From Adineta vaga (taxonomy: Eukaryota; Rotifera), in contig CP075495.1 of the NCBI GenBank assembly GCA_021613535.1, positions 1,860,001 through 1,924,000 of the forward strand: 64,000 bases of DNA, given 5' to 3'. The notes beneath the pieces are model-generated. The model saw only the letters and a program-made list of their open reading frames with translations, was not told the DNA's origin and searched no databases. Positions within the stretch are counted from its first letter, which is position 1. Every line of letters starts with the position of its first letter. Made by a program: the position numbers and the translations under genes. Below are positions 23,601 to 36,568 of this stretch, one piece after another.

Positions 23601-25426
23601 TTCATTACTGAATAATTCGCTGCCATTGCTAAACCATCTTGTTGAAAAATACCATAAGCTCGTTGAAATTCCGTTTTCAATAAACTAAATTCATCAATAT
23701 GAAATCATTGATTACAAAGTTATTCGACTCACTCATAAACATTCGGATAGATATGTTTTAATGATGAATGCTCAATTGATTTATTATCAGTAAATAATCG
23801 ATTACATACTAATCGATTCTGAGCAAATACACGTCTTGATGTTGTTGTATTAATTGTTCGCTGTTGTGTTATATTTAATGAGATTATATTTGAAAATACA
23901 TTGATTAATAAAGGTCCAATATATTTATCAAATCGAGCAAGTACAGAATCTAAAGATGTATTTTTTAGAAAGAAATGTAGGTTTTTTTTTCTTTTAAAAA
24001 AGAAAAATCGAACCTCGAGTAACATCGTTATATAAAGCTAAAATAATTATTCATAGTTAGAAGAAGATAAAGATGAATAAAACACACAAACCTAATGTAC
24101 CAGTAAAGAAATCCATTTTTCGTCGATTTGGATTATCATATGGACTTAATTTTGGTTCATTTCCACTACTATATGTTGCTAAAACAAAAGAAAGAAACTT
24201 TTTTTTTTGTTCAAAAATCAATGAATTAATTCTATTTGTCAATTAGAAATTACACAGAACAATTGATGACATGATCCACATATATTCCGGTCCCGTGAGA
24301 CTCATATTACGGGCTTGGTTGGCAATAATTGATGCTAATGTTCTTATAAACAAACAGAAATGGAAATATTCTAAGATCTAATCAAATGAAACTACGATTA
24401 AAACATACGATGTTGTATGTACAATGATAACACGTGTTTCAGGATTCATTAATGATAATTGTTGTTTAATATGTATCGGATTAGTATTTTTCATATGAAC
24501 AATGGAAAGAATTGTCAATCTGTTAAGATTAAATATATTAAATCGTAAATTTAGGAAAAAGATTCACGTACTTTTTTTGACCTTTACGATGATTTCGATT
24601 ACATGTATTTTTTCCACTAAGACCAAGGATAAACGATACAACAAATAGAAGAAGAAGAAGAGGAAATACTTCTTACCAATTTCGTTGTTCGGAACTATGT
24701 TCTTCAAATTCTTGAACTAATTCTTTTTCACCAGGTAAATGTGGATCAATAATCAATGAAAATGTATTCCAATCATATCTTTCCATTAAAGATAATAATG
24801 CACGAGCTTCTTCACGATATGTTGGTGCTAATTGAAAGAAACGTAAATTAGGAAAATTCTAAATAAATAATCAAATCATTGTCAAATATATCAAAATGAA
24901 AAAAGTGATTGATTTTGACATACTCCAGGATGAAATGGATGAAAGAAATGAAATGTAATCATTGGATATTGTAGCAATGTTAAAAGTTTGAGAAAAAATA
25001 GATAAGCTGCTGGTGATGCATGATTTTCATCAACATAATCATTTAAATAGATCATTAACATAGGTTGTAATTGTATAATTGAACAAAGACTTCCAACTAA
25101 TGCATCTACAGATTGTGCATACATATTATATGCTGATCGTCTGAAATTATATATATATGTAGATATTTTCGAAAACTAAAAGAGAAAAAAAGAAGTTACA
25201 TATCAAATTTGACACATGTTGTTGTTGAATTTGTTGTAAAAACTGGTGATGCAAAGAATTTCAATTGAGAAAATCGATCATCACTTCGAGATGATAATGA
25301 TGCCATTGGAATAGTCACACAAGTCATATTTGATGTAAAAACACGATGAATTTTCAAATCAACAAATGATGTACGATTAATAATAAGAAGAAAAAATAAT
25401 ATTAATCGAATAGAAGAAGATGACAT
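20677..25426 (-). CDS. NMDA-type ionotropic glutamate receptor subunit (GluN2-like ligand site, unusual pore)
   Basis: About 24 exons read in one frame, from a signal peptide ([17 protein letters not shown]) to a coiled-coil C-tail ([20 protein letters not shown]) ending ...[10 protein letters not shown]. The order is: amino-terminal domain; S1 ([18 protein letters not shown] with the agonist Arg); M1 ([20 protein letters not shown]); M2 loop ([20 protein letters not shown]); M3 with SYTANLAAFMI; S2 with [22 protein letters not shown] and [13 protein letters not shown]4 near 21067-21204. NGST and the Asp of FIYDA match the GluN2 glutamate site. In M2 the N-site Asn-Asn of GluN2 (FNNSVP) is Arg-Ala (FRAP), recalling the Arg-containing GluN3 pores. 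GYGIGFP and NIWACFCL also resemble GluN3. It should be a postsynaptic cation-channel subunit. It seems complete, with short introns throughout. Confidence 0.93.
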
Positions 25427-26424
25427 AGTGATGATTCTAATTAATCGAAGATAGAAGAATATATATACATAGATGTACGTATGTCTCGATGTGCAGAAAT
25501 TGATGTTTCTTTTATTGAGTTATGCCTCGACGAACTATGATCAAAAATGGAAAGAGAAAAGAGGCTGAAAACAATTGTCTACATGTCACTTGATGATGCA
25601 CATAAAGAGCCGAGAAAAGAGGGGCAAGAAGAAGAAGAAGAGAAAGAATGGAATTCATTCAGTTGATAATGATGATATAATTATCATTTTACATTTGTAG
25701 ATATATATATATATATATTTGCATTAGAGAGAAGTACAAGTACTTCTTCATACTTACTCGTTTACGTCGTTCATTAAGAACAAAAAAAAGGAGAACGTTG
25801 ACCAGATGATATCGAAGGAAATAAATGATAGTATTTGACATTGAAATGATATGATTAATAGGAAAAGATTTTCTATAGATTATTTACAATGTTATAATCG
25901 AGATTCTTTGAATGACATGGAAACAAACATGGCTATCTGCATGCATTAATTCTTTTCTCTTTTGTCATTCAATGAAGAAGAAAAATAAGAAATATTCTCT
26001 TTTGTTGTATCTCAACGATTTTATTGATGATAAGCATCAATAATTTTTATTTCAATTTTTTTTCTTCTCTCGTCTAATGAAAAAATGTACTAGAGAAACA
26101 GAATTGACAGTTATTTTGGATTTCAATCAAATCTAGATCATCCATTTGTACGCGTAGAATCAAAATAAATACAAATATAATGGATTTAAAATGAAATCTT
26201 TTTTTAATAATAAATTTCTTTTCTCGTCGTTTGTTTATTTTGGATTTTCATCATTTATGATCAGAAAAGAAAACTAGAGATTGAAAATATTTGTCATCTG
26301 TCTTTCGTTCTTTGTTTCTCTTCCTCCCTCACTCTCTATTTTCACCCTTTTTTTTTACTTCGAAAATTTTGAAATAAACAGCCTGTAACAACGAAAAACA
26401 GTTTAGTAGACAAGGAATCAAGAA
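25427..26424. other. Divergent intergenic region, 1 kb
   Basis: Separates the receptor gene (minus) from the His-rich membrane protein (plus), so it should hold both promoters. It has a TA run near 25700-25720, purine-rich blocks and T-rich stretches. No open frame of note was seen. Confidence 0.5.
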
Positions 26425-27967
26425 ATGCAGAGTGCAAACGGGTAAATTAGTACTTCATTTTTGGTTCTAAAATAGATTTTGTTTTTCTAATCAAATGAGA
26501 TATGATCTTTTAGCTACGATGTGTCCAATCCAGATGATCGACGAGGCACACATAACATGAAAAAATTAATCAATGATATTATTACGGAAAAAATTACCGA
26601 TGAACATCCCATGGAACGACGAGCTACACCAATGGGAATGACACAAGAAGATTCTCGAGAAATCAATGAAATACTTGAAGCTTCACCGCCAACAGTAATT
26701 GAACATAATTCTATTAAAACTTACAGTTATTTAACTTTTGATAAATAGACTCCAACCGTTCAAACTCGTTATCAAAAATGTTGTGGACATATTTCACGTA
26801 CGATTGATAAAAAGAAATTCATTTTGTAATAATTTTAAATCAATTCTATATTATTTATTTTTTCTAGCTGCAACAATTATTTGGTATATCGGCGTTTGTA
26901 TATTATTTATTATTGCTTTTGTAGCTCTTGTCTTATCAGTACTTTTCTTCATTAATGGTAAGTTACTTTGTTCTTATTTTCATACATCTATGACTATTTC
27001 AATAGATGCATCAACGGATCGAGTACTTAAGTTATATGGTATAGTTGGTGCTAGTGTCTTAGCACTCATTACATTTATTATCGTATTTATGGATTGTTGG
27101 ATAGATGGTACTCGATTATATCTTGAAGAAGCTGTCGTATATCGAGTATTTCAAGTAAAAGAAGCTGATAATGAGGCTATGGCTCTACATGGTAATCGAG
27201 CGAAAGGCGATGAAGGTGAAAAGGAAAAACCGGCACCATTAATGCTTCAACAACAAGATAGAACTCCGGCTCATGCTCATCGTCATAGTCATGGTCATAA
27301 TCACCCGATGCCGTATATGGTTCCTGCTTATGTTTATTATCCTACCATGGTACCTGCTAATTCTCATTTATTTCATGGACATGGACATAACCATGGTCAT
27401 GGGCATAACCACGGTCATGGACATAATCACGGGCATGGACATGGACATGGACATGGTGGTCATGGTGGTCATCACGGTAGTAATCACGATCATAATGATA
27501 ATCATGATTCACGTTCTCTTCGTTATCGTCATTATCCCGAATCAAATCGTTCTTTATCACATCTTTCACGTCGACCTCGTCGTGTTCATACTACATCGCC
27601 AAATTCTTCTCAAATACCTATCGTTCTTAATGAATCACATAGATCAAACCCTGTTCGACATAGTCTTAATAATACTAGTATTGATGTATCAGATAAAAGT
27701 ATTCCTGTATTAAAAAGTCGAAAGATTATTCAAAAACCTAAACGTATTTCACAATCAAAAATTAAAATCAACGATGCCATACGTGGAAGCCATTTAGATC
27801 GAACGAATGGTTTACCAGTAGACACAATTAATTACGGTCCTATACCTCCTAATGTTACCGAAATTATTCATGAAACAACTGTTGTTAAAGCACCACGAAG
27901 TTTATTGCCAACATTACGAAAAACACTTGTCAAACAAAATAATCATATACCAACTGTACGTGAATAG
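26425..27967 (+). CDS. Two-pass membrane protein with a His-Gly-Asn repeat domain
   Basis: Not a recognised family. Five exons (26425-26441, 26514-26694, 26749-26797, 26868-26957, 27006-27967) give exactly 433 codons. The start is MQSANGYDVSNPDDRRG. TM1 is ATIIWYIGVCILFIIAFVAL and TM2 is YGIVGASVLALITFIIVFM, separated by a short loop after FFIND. The cytosolic or luminal tail of about 290 residues begins GTRLYLEEAVVYRVFQV. It then has a His-rich block (about 27265-27500) built of HGHGHN and HGHGHG units, followed by a basic Ser/Arg/Pro-rich tail. The His block could bind Zn or other transition metals, as in ZIP/CDF transporter loops, but there is no transporter fold here. Skipping the 26695-26748 and 26958-27005 introns is required for one continuous frame. 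Confidence 0.72.
27360..27475 (+). repeat. HGHGHN-encoding tandem repeat
   Basis: In-frame tandem repeats of CAT-GGN-CAT-AAC/GGN type within exon 5 of the membrane-protein gene. They encode alternating His-Gly with regular Asn. Synonymous third positions differ between units, so the protein repeat appears older than a fresh slippage event. Confidence 0.85.
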
Positions 27968-28690
27968 TAATCAATAGAAACATTCGAACAGTTCCTGTCA
28001 TATAACTTTTTCTATATATTTTATTAAATAAATCTTGAACCTGTTCTAGATTATACAAAAGATACATTAATCTCGAATGTATTTATAGAAGAAAAAAAAG
28101 AGAGGAGATTTCTAAGTTTTCAGACATATATCGATCATGATAATTCTCTTTAAATATTATCATATGATGTTATTTTTTCTTACATTTACAAGTATTCAAT
28201 TTCTTATTAACAAAAAAATGTTTAATATTTAATACGATCAATTTTCAAAAAGAATTGATTAATGAATAGTCGTTATGTATCTTAATAACCCAACTTACTT
28301 TCTTTACTGGTATCTGTGTAGTTCATTTCTCTGTTAAAGAAATGAATGTGTATCTTACTAATCGATGTTGTTTTGTCTTACTTCTTGAATAACATTCTTA
28401 AAAAAACTATTTTGATGTCAATTGAAATCTACTATTTATTTTCATGAGTGTTCTGATGATAGAGAAGAAATACAATGTTAAAGTTTACTGATCAAATCGA
28501 ATAAATATTTTGTTTCATTAACAAAGAACAAAACAGAACAGATAATAAGGATCAATATGACATGAAATCCTCGGTTGATCGCTATTTTCTTAATTGTAAA
28601 AAATATGAAGAAAAAACAACAATAGATAAATCACATGATGTCGTTGATGTTCATTGAATTACTAAGACTAAACTAGAATAATGATAATTT
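27968..28690. other. Convergent intergenic region
   Basis: Lies between two convergent genes. It holds the polyadenylation signal AATAAA at 28027-28032 for the His-rich gene and A+T-rich sequence beyond. No gene seen. Confidence 0.5.
28027..28032 (+). terminator. Poly(A) signal AATAAA
   Basis: AATAAA 60 nt after the stop codon of the His-rich membrane-protein gene. Confidence 0.6.
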
Positions 28691-29569
28691 TTATATTGTT
28701 GTATAACCTCCATCAACTAAGAAACTAGCACCAGTTGCGAAATGACATAAATCAGAAGCAAGAAAGACAATAATATTTGCAATTTCTTGTGGTGAACCTA
28801 AACGTTTCAAACATTGCTTTTTAACTTCTTCTGTAACGAATTCATCCATCGATAAATTTAAATTTGCCGCATGATTCAATGTAGCTGATGTAAATATCGT
28901 TCCTGGACAAATCGCATTACAACGAATATTATATGGACCTAAATCAAGTGCTAAATTTCGTGTCATTTGTAGAACAGCACCTTTCGTTGTACTATAAGGT
29001 ACAAAATTTGGTTGTGCAATCCAACTACTAATACTAGCAAGTTGAATAATTGAACCTGATCGTTGTTTTTTCATATATGGAACAACAGCTTTAGCCATTA
29101 AAGCATAACCACGAACGTTTACATTCAAAATATTTGTCCATGCTTCGACAGTTGCATCTTCAATTGAACATAATGTAAAAATTGCTGCACTATAAAACAA
29201 AATCTATCTATCTATTCTTCTTCATTTTCCTCTTCTAACTTACTTATTCACAAGCACATCGATTGTATTCCATTTATCTACAATCAATTTTATGGCATTA
29301 TTAATCGCTTGTTCATCAGTTACATCAAGTTCAATTGACATAACATTCTCTTTTTTTGTTTCATCTTCACTAACAATTCTTGTTGCTACTTCATCTGCCG
29401 TCTTTTTATTTACATCAGCAATGACAACACGTGCACCATGTAAGACACATGTCTGAGCAATAGCTGAACCAATACCACCACCCGCACCAGTTACAAGAAC
29501 AACTTTATTAGGTATCAATCGAGACCAGTCACCAGTTGCTTTTGATGCTTGCTCTGGAGCAGTAGACAT
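28691..29569 (-). CDS. Short-chain dehydrogenase/reductase (classical SDR)
   Basis: Two exons (29569-29244 and 29190-28691) encode about 274 aa. The Rossmann cofactor motif is VVLVTGAGGGIGSAIA. Next come VVIADVN, which has the Asp expected for NAD(H) preference, LDVTDE, and the VLVNNAAIF motif formed across the splice. The catalytic set is LASISSW (Ser) and YSTTKGAVLQM (Tyr-x3-Lys), followed by RCNAICPGTI and a C-terminal SFLVDGGYTT. It looks catalytically intact. The overall sequence resembles 3-oxoacyl-ACP-reductase/glucose-dehydrogenase-like SDRs, which are common in bacteria; the substrate cannot be inferred. A 15-20 residue N-terminal extension (MSTAPEQASKATGDWSRL) precedes the domain. 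Confidence 0.92.
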
Positions 29570-29904
29570 GTTTCGATAATAAAAAGAAAAGATAAGACAT
29601 TTTTAATATTGTTCGTTTTGTTTTATATCATTAGATTAACTTTCGTTTCGAAAAGAAAGTAAACACATACCTCCATCTATTATTGTCATGAAAGAATATC
29701 TGATTGGAGAACATTACCTAGATGTAATGAGTCATTTTTCAAATCGTATTCGAATGAATGAATGAAACGACAAAAAGAACAAGAAAAATAAAGTATTGAA
29801 ATAAAAAATTGAGAAACAAATTAACATTGTAACCTTCATGTTTACATTTATGACATATATTTTTTCTTTCTTTCTATCAAATTTCCTAGATATTTTCTTT
29901 TACC
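29570..29904. other. Divergent SDR/MED24 promoter region
   Basis: 335 bp between two divergent start codons. A+T-rich with no further gene visible. A T-rich acceptor-like stretch precedes the MED24 start codon. Confidence 0.5.
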
Positions 29905-32900
29905 ATGGTATTAGATGCAAATACGCTTCAAGAGAAATTAATTGAAGCATGGAAACTTCGTTCAGATGAAACAAGTTTCTCTGCATCACTTGCACCATTA
30001 GTTGCAGAATGTCAATCCGAAGAAGAATTTCGAATTTTATTTACAAGTAAAATAAACATTACATTCTTCTTTATAATATTTTCATTTTTTTTGAAAATTT
30101 AGATCAAATTCTAGCACATATCGATTCGACAACATCATCGAATCTTCTTCAATCTTATTTTAAATTTCATACTAGATCTGGTTATATCAAAGAATCATTA
30201 GTTATTGAACGTCTTCTTTTATTAACACCATCATCTTCAGTATCAATTGTTGATGATATTCAAATTAAATTTCTCTTAGAATTATTATTTGATACATTGA
30301 AAACAATGCATATTACTGCTGATCAAGCATCTCGTCTTGGTAAACAAATAAATTCTCTTGCAAAATGGCTTTGTTCAGCTCTATGTATCTATTCCAATGA
30401 AGATAATACATCTGAAGCAAATGAAATGCTTATAACAGTGTCGAATCTCTTTCTAATTTTCTTTACAAATACAACTTATTATTGTCTTTGGTTAATGACA
30501 ATTAAAGCACAAAAAGAACAAAATCAATGGAGACAATTACAAGAACAATTAGCACAAATTGGACAGAAAATGAGTTTAGGTGATGTTACACGACCTGATG
30601 TTTATGAAAAAATTCTTTCAAAGTAACAAAATCTTTTTCTCAATTCATATCGAATGAAAACAAAAAACAAAGATAATCTTCAATTTTTAGAATAACTCGA
30701 CTTCATCTTTCCGAAGATTTTCATCAAGAAGAAATCGAATTTAATTCATCTATATTCAATCCAATTATTACCATGCTTGTTATCAATCAACTTCATAAAT
30801 CATCATCAACACTTCTAATTATAGTTCGATTTTATGAACAAGTTTCAACAACATCAAATCCTTCATTAATCTATCTTCGTCTACTTCAAGCATCATTCGG
30901 TGGTTATATTGCTTCAGTTTCAACGAATAATAGCGAATATGAACAACGTTGGTCAGCATATATCTTCTTTCAATTACCACGTTTATTAGCATCATGTTTC
31001 GAAAGTCAACTCGAACATGTTAAACAAGCCATGGAAAATTTCTTATTACATAATGAGTATTTATTAAATCGTATGGATGAATTATGTGTTGAAAATGTTT
31101 TAGAACAAATCTTTCGATCAACATTAAATTATTTAACAAATGAAATACGAGAAAAAAATCAAACAATTCTCAATCAATTACTTTTCTATATACAAAAACT
31201 TCGTGGACCATTTGTACAACAAATTCAACAATATTATCTCAATCAACAACAAACACGTAAGTAAAAACAAACGATTCTTTCCATCAATAGATAAAAGAAA
31301 GAATTCTATTTTAGATTCATATTCATATCAAATTCTTCAATCACAACGAACACTTGAACAATCTTTATTTCAAATTTTATCAACAAATACAGAAGAAAAT
31401 TTACAAATATTAATAACGAATCTTATTGAATACATTCCATTAATTTGTGCTGTTGATCAATATTATTCATTTATTCGATTACTTCTAACATATACTCAAA
31501 CACATTATGATCTTGCTCTATTAATTCTTTGTTATACAACATCAATAACTAATGATCTCTCCGAAGATTTCGGACATTTAGATTATCATTATGAAACTAA
31601 ATCATCATCAAATATAATTTATATTTGGTTAAAAAAATATTGGTTATCAAGACATGTTGGTCATGCATTATTTTCTTCTTCACTCGATTCAATTGATTTG
31701 TTATCAACATTAAATAATGGATTATCATCAGACATATCTTCCGTTGATAAAAATGAATTTCTTAATGAAATTAAAATAGGTAATACAGAAATCATATCAA
31801 AGAAATATCTTGATGTAGAATATCTAACAAAAACAATTGATCTACTCGGTGAACTTCCATCATTATCATTAGAAGAAACGAAACAAATTGTTTCAGAATT
31901 AATTACATATTTAACACAAATTTCATATGGATCATTAGTACATGTTCTTCTTTGGCTTATTGCAAATTATCAAATAGCGAATGATAATGAAAGAGTATGG
32001 ATTCAAAATACAATTCATACAATGGGTAAATGATTTCAATCAAATGAGAATTATTGATGCGATAGATTTTTATCAAATATTCAACCTTTTCTTTTCGATT
32101 CTCTTGTATAGTTCGATAGTTTACTATGTTCCTAGCGAGTCATTTAGATTCTCTCTTCGTAGTGTGATAAAAAAATATCAAATATAACATTACACTTATC
32201 TTATGATCCATATCTATTACCTTTCAGTTACATTTCATTGCACACATGAATCATAGTTTAGATAAACAAAAAAAAACCAAATCGGATTCTACTTTCAGTA
32301 CATTTTGATAAAAATAGACTTGAGAATAACATTGAATTTATTTTTCTAGGCACATTAACCGATTCAAATTCAACAACATATACATTATTTGATGCTATTA
32401 AACGTCAACTTTGGTCAGATTTTATTGATAATCCTCTAATCCCATATTATACTCTTATTCCATCATTTTCTCCTTCATCTATTGCAAATAATTATACGCC
32501 ATCATCACCACAAACACCAACAACATTAATTCTTGGTTTATTTGATATCTATGTTACGAATGAATTTCTCAATTGTGAACAATCACGTGCACTTTATATT
32601 TGTTTAAAATATGTTCCAATTGATTTAATTATTACACGTTTATTTACAAATATAAATACATCAAATGGAATCTATGAAACACGTCGAGCAATATCATTTC
32701 TCTTAGGTCTAATTTTATTTCGTCGACGTTCATCAACACGTTCACTTTTACAACAATCTTTACCATATTTAATTAATATTAAATCCAATGAATTTATGCT
32801 TGAACCTAATGTTTATCATATGTGTTTATTATTAAATATTCTATTAATTTTAGAATTTCATTCAAGTAATAACCAATTAGATGATCTATTTCATGTGAAA

Positions 32901-33472
32901 TCATGGAAAAAATGCAATCAATCAAATGATTCAATGATGCTTGATACAATTGATGATCAAATCGATGAAATTCTTCCAAAATATGAAGATGATAGTGTTA
33001 CAAATGCCTATCATGAATTTTTAGATTGGTCATCAAAAGAACTTTTTCTTAGTGATAATGTTCGACCGGTGAATTATTTTCTTGGATGGTTACAAACTGT
33101 TCTCTGGATGTTTAGTCGAACAGCAAAATCACTTAAACCATTTATTAAACCAAAACTAGTAAATGAAAAAGATATTCATATATATATATATATCTATCTT
33201 TCTTTTCTCTTCTCAAGGTCGCTCAATTATCTGAATATATCTCATTACAATTTCCAATTGAAAAAGTTCTTAGTATCTTAGATCTATCTAATGATCTTGA
33301 ACTTGAATATGCATCAATGGCTATTACACGTGATTATACACATTTAGATATGATTGATATACGATCTACTTCAACATTAATTCAAAATCAATATATTATC
33401 GATAATGAAATCAATGCAATGAATCCGGTGACAATTACAAAAAATATTTATACTATACCAAGAAATCTTTAA
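29905..33472 (+). CDS. MED24: Mediator complex subunit 24
   Basis: Six or seven exons: 29905-30046, 30103-30622, 30691-31256, 31315-32025, 32350-33159 and 33218-33472. The helical-repeat protein of about 1,000 aa is divergent, but collinear segments align with animal MED24. They include LIEAWKLRSDE at the start, YFKFHTRSGY, LLQASFGGYIAS with WSAYIFFQLPRLLAS, LWLIANYQ, LFDIYVTNEFLNCEQSRAL and a late SEYISLQFPIEKVLSIL. MED24 is a tail-module Mediator subunit linking activators to RNA polymerase II. The join between 32025 and 32350 is out of frame unless a 50-nt exon at about 32112-32161 is included; that exon restores frame exactly. The C-terminus is shorter than in vertebrates. Head-to-tail with HACL1, 281 bp apart. 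Confidence 0.8.
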
Positions 33473-33753
33473 TAGAATTCTTCTTTGATTTGTATATGAG
33501 CTTAGTTTCGGCAATGTTGTTTCTTTCTTGAAATGAATATTATAATTTACTCAAGCAAATCAATATCAACGAATTGAAAAAGAATTCGCTGATTTTCTTA
33601 TATTTATGTGCAGTTATGTCAGTTGTTTGTGTATAGATACATTCTTTCTAATCATATTCATTATTTTCTATATAAACTAGCCAAGAGTTTTTTTTCTTCT
33701 GTTGACTTAAATAACACACTGTTTTTTTTCTTTCTTGTCTTTTTATAGATAAA

Positions 33754-36495
33754 ATGTATTCAGCTCTTTTTCGGCAGGTCAGACCGAAATTATTAGTTAA
33801 CAACACATTACGTACTTGTCTTATATCTGTATGGAAATCATTGAAATAACATAATTAATATAAGAGATTTTATTCTATATATCTGTATCTATAGAGAATG
33901 GAAGCATCTTCGAAAAGTTATGTTGGTGGTGCACCGGAAGCATCGGCAGACAGTAGTGAAGTTGGAGGTGCGCAACTTATTGCTGAGGCATTGAAGAAAC
34001 AGGTGATTAAATTTGTAAGATGATAACACGAAGATAGAAAGGTGTTTGATTGTTTATAGGGTATTGAATATGTCTTTGGCGTTGTTGGTATTCCAATTAT
34101 TGAAGTTGCGTTTGCCACTCAACAAGCACAGATTAAATTTATTGGCATGCGAAATGAACAATCGGTATTGAGAATAGAAATATATTTGTATACGTAGAAA
34201 AACAATCTCTGAGATACTTGTTATTTGCTTTTAGGCATCCTATGCAGCATCAGCTATTGGTTATTTGACGGGAAAGTATGTGAAATCTAGATTAATAAAC
34301 TTTTTTGATAGTACTATATGAATTTTAAACAGACCAGCCGTATGTTTAACAGTATCGGGACCTGGTCTTATTCATGCTCTTGGCGGAATGGCCAATGCAC
34401 AAGTTAATAAATGGTAAAAAATAATTAATTTATATCGCAGTGATGAAATAAGTATAAATCCTTCTTAAGGCCAATGATTGTTATGTCTGGATCATCAGAT
34501 CAACCTCAAGAATCCATGGGTGCATTCCAAGAATTTCCACAAGTATGTCTTATCGATAGGAAATAAAAATACTACTATTCAGCTTTTCTACAGGTAGAAG
34601 CAGCTCGACTCTGCTCAAAATATGCTGCACGAATTGCAACACTTGATCGCGTTCCATTTTTTGTCGAAAAAGTAACATTTTGTATTTCCCATCAAACTAA
34701 GAATTCTATTCAATACATAGGCAGTTCGATCATCAATCTATTCACCATCTGGTGTAAGTTATCTTGATATTCCCGGTGAACTTGTTACTTCTTTTATTAA
34801 TACAAATCAAGTTGAGTATGTCATATCGATTTCTATGATAGCATAAACTTTTCTTCTCGACCATGTAGACAAGTACCAAAATATCTTCCACCACCGAAAC
34901 CTGCTGCTAGTCGTGAATCAGTTCAAGAATTCATGAATTTACTACAACAAAGTCAAAAACCACTTGTCATTGTTGGAAAAGGTTGTTCATATGGTGTTGC
35001 TGAACAGGAAGCAAAGAAATTCATCGAACAATATAATTTACCATTTCTTGCTACACCGATGGGAAAAGGAACTCTTGATGATCGTCATCCATTATCTGTT
35101 GGTGCAGCACGTTCAACAGCATTGGGAGGAGCTGATTGTATTATTTTACTTGGAGCACGTTTGAATTGGATGCTTCATTTTGGTAAATCACCTCGTTTCG
35201 ATCCAAATGTGAAATTAATTCAAGTAAATCAACTAAAAATTTTCGTTTTTTTTCTTTGATTAAATTATTATATCTAGATCGATACGGATACTCGTGAATT
35301 ACATAACAATGTTCAAAGTGCATTAGCAATTCAAGCTGATCTTCAAACAGTATTAAAACAAGTAAACAATATTATTTTAAAGTGAATTGAAAAACAAAGA
35401 ATATATACCGAATTACTTGTAGTTTGTTGAAAATGATACTAAGTGGAAATATGATGGAGCAACACCATGGTGGAATTTACTTAAAAAGAAATTAGATGCT
35501 AATAAACAACGAAGTGATGTAAGAAACTGAAATATTTCAATGGAAATTGCTATTTTTTATTTCTCACATAGGCTCTTATTCGTTCCAAAGAAAGTTCAAT
35601 GCTTAATTATTATTCTGCATTTGATACAGTAAAATCTCATTTAAAGAATTCTTCGTATTGTTCATCATAAGAAAACTTTCTTCATTTAGATTCAATCAAT
35701 TATTCCTCAAGATGCAATTATTGTTAGTGAAGGTGCAAATACAATGGACATTGGACGAACAATGTTATTAAATTCTAAAGCACGTCATCGACTTGATGCC
35801 GGAACTTTTGGTAAGAAAATTGAACAAAAAAATAAAAATTATTTGGATTAAAATTGATTAGGCACAATGGGTGTTGGACCAGGTTTTGCCATTGCTGCTG
35901 CAGTCTACTGTCAAGACCATGAGCCAGGAAAACGTGTGATTTGTGTCGAAGGTGATAGTGCTTTTGGTTTCAGTGCTCTAGAATTTGAAACTGCAGCTCG
36001 GTAATCAATCTCATTAGAAAAATAAAACAGAACAGAGGTAGAAGAAGACTTTTATTCACTTTAGCTATAATCTTCCGATTATATTCATCATTATTAATAA
36101 TGGCGGTATCTATGCTGGTGTTGACGCTGAATCTTTTCAAGATATGACTCGTCAAGATGCAACATTAAAGTAATGAAATTTATCTTGGAGAGTTTTTTTA
36201 ATTAGAAAAGTATGTTCTATAGTTTACCACCAACATCATTAATGCAAGCAAATTATGAACGAATTGCAGAAGCTTTTGGTTGTCAAGGTTATTTAGCACG
36301 TTCAATTGATGAAGTAAAGAAAAGTGTGCAATCTGCATTAGCAGAAAAGACGCGTCCATCGATTATCAATGTTTTTATTGAACCATCTTCTGGTCGAGTT
36401 CAACAAGTAAGTTTTAAAAAACAGAACTCTCGTTTTTATGAATTGTATATTCGATATTCTAGGAACATGGATGGCTTACACGTTCGAAAATGTGA
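33754..36495 (+). CDS. HACL1: 2-hydroxyacyl-CoA lyase 1 (ThDP enzyme)
   Basis: About 17 exons, nearly all introns 45-70 nt. The core begins [20 protein letters not shown] and carries FIGMRNEQS (the ThDP-activating Glu), [63 protein letters not shown] and the ThDP/Mg motif [14 protein letters not shown]...INNGGIY. The C-terminus HGWLTRSKM ends in a type 1 peroxisomal signal (SKM). In the family this enzyme cleaves 2-hydroxyacyl-CoAs during alpha-oxidation in peroxisomes. An upstream in-frame exon (33754-33828) adds [20 protein letters not shown], an Arg/Lys-rich, acid-free segment like a mitochondrial presequence. Without it translation would start at ATG 33898. An acceptor-like TTATAG lies 5 nt before 33754. 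Confidence 0.96.
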
Positions 36496-36562
36496 TTTGA
36501 TCTAACTTTTTTTTAAAAGACTTTAGTTTTACTGTTTAATCAAATATAGATAACAGGATTTT

Positions 36563-36568
36563 AATAAA
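36563..36568 (+). terminator. Poly(A) signal AATAAA
   Basis: AATAAA about 70 nt after the HACL1 stop codon, followed directly by an A-run in the genomic sequence. Confidence 0.5.

Noticed and set aside
27273-27713. Alternative frames over the His-repeat region on both strands
   Set aside because: They are shadows of the tandem repeat, which stays open in several frames; only the HGHGHN frame joins to the TM exons.
26738-27967. Single long frame of 409 codons as an uninterrupted gene
   Set aside because: Reading through 26798-26867 and 26958-27005 translates intron sequence; removing 48-70 nt introns with GT..AG ends gives a cleaner protein linked to the upstream MQSANG exon.
34750-34760. 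GTAAGT looking like a splice donor within HACL1
   Set aside because: The frame continues through it as [12 protein letters not shown], matching the family, so it is coding sequence.
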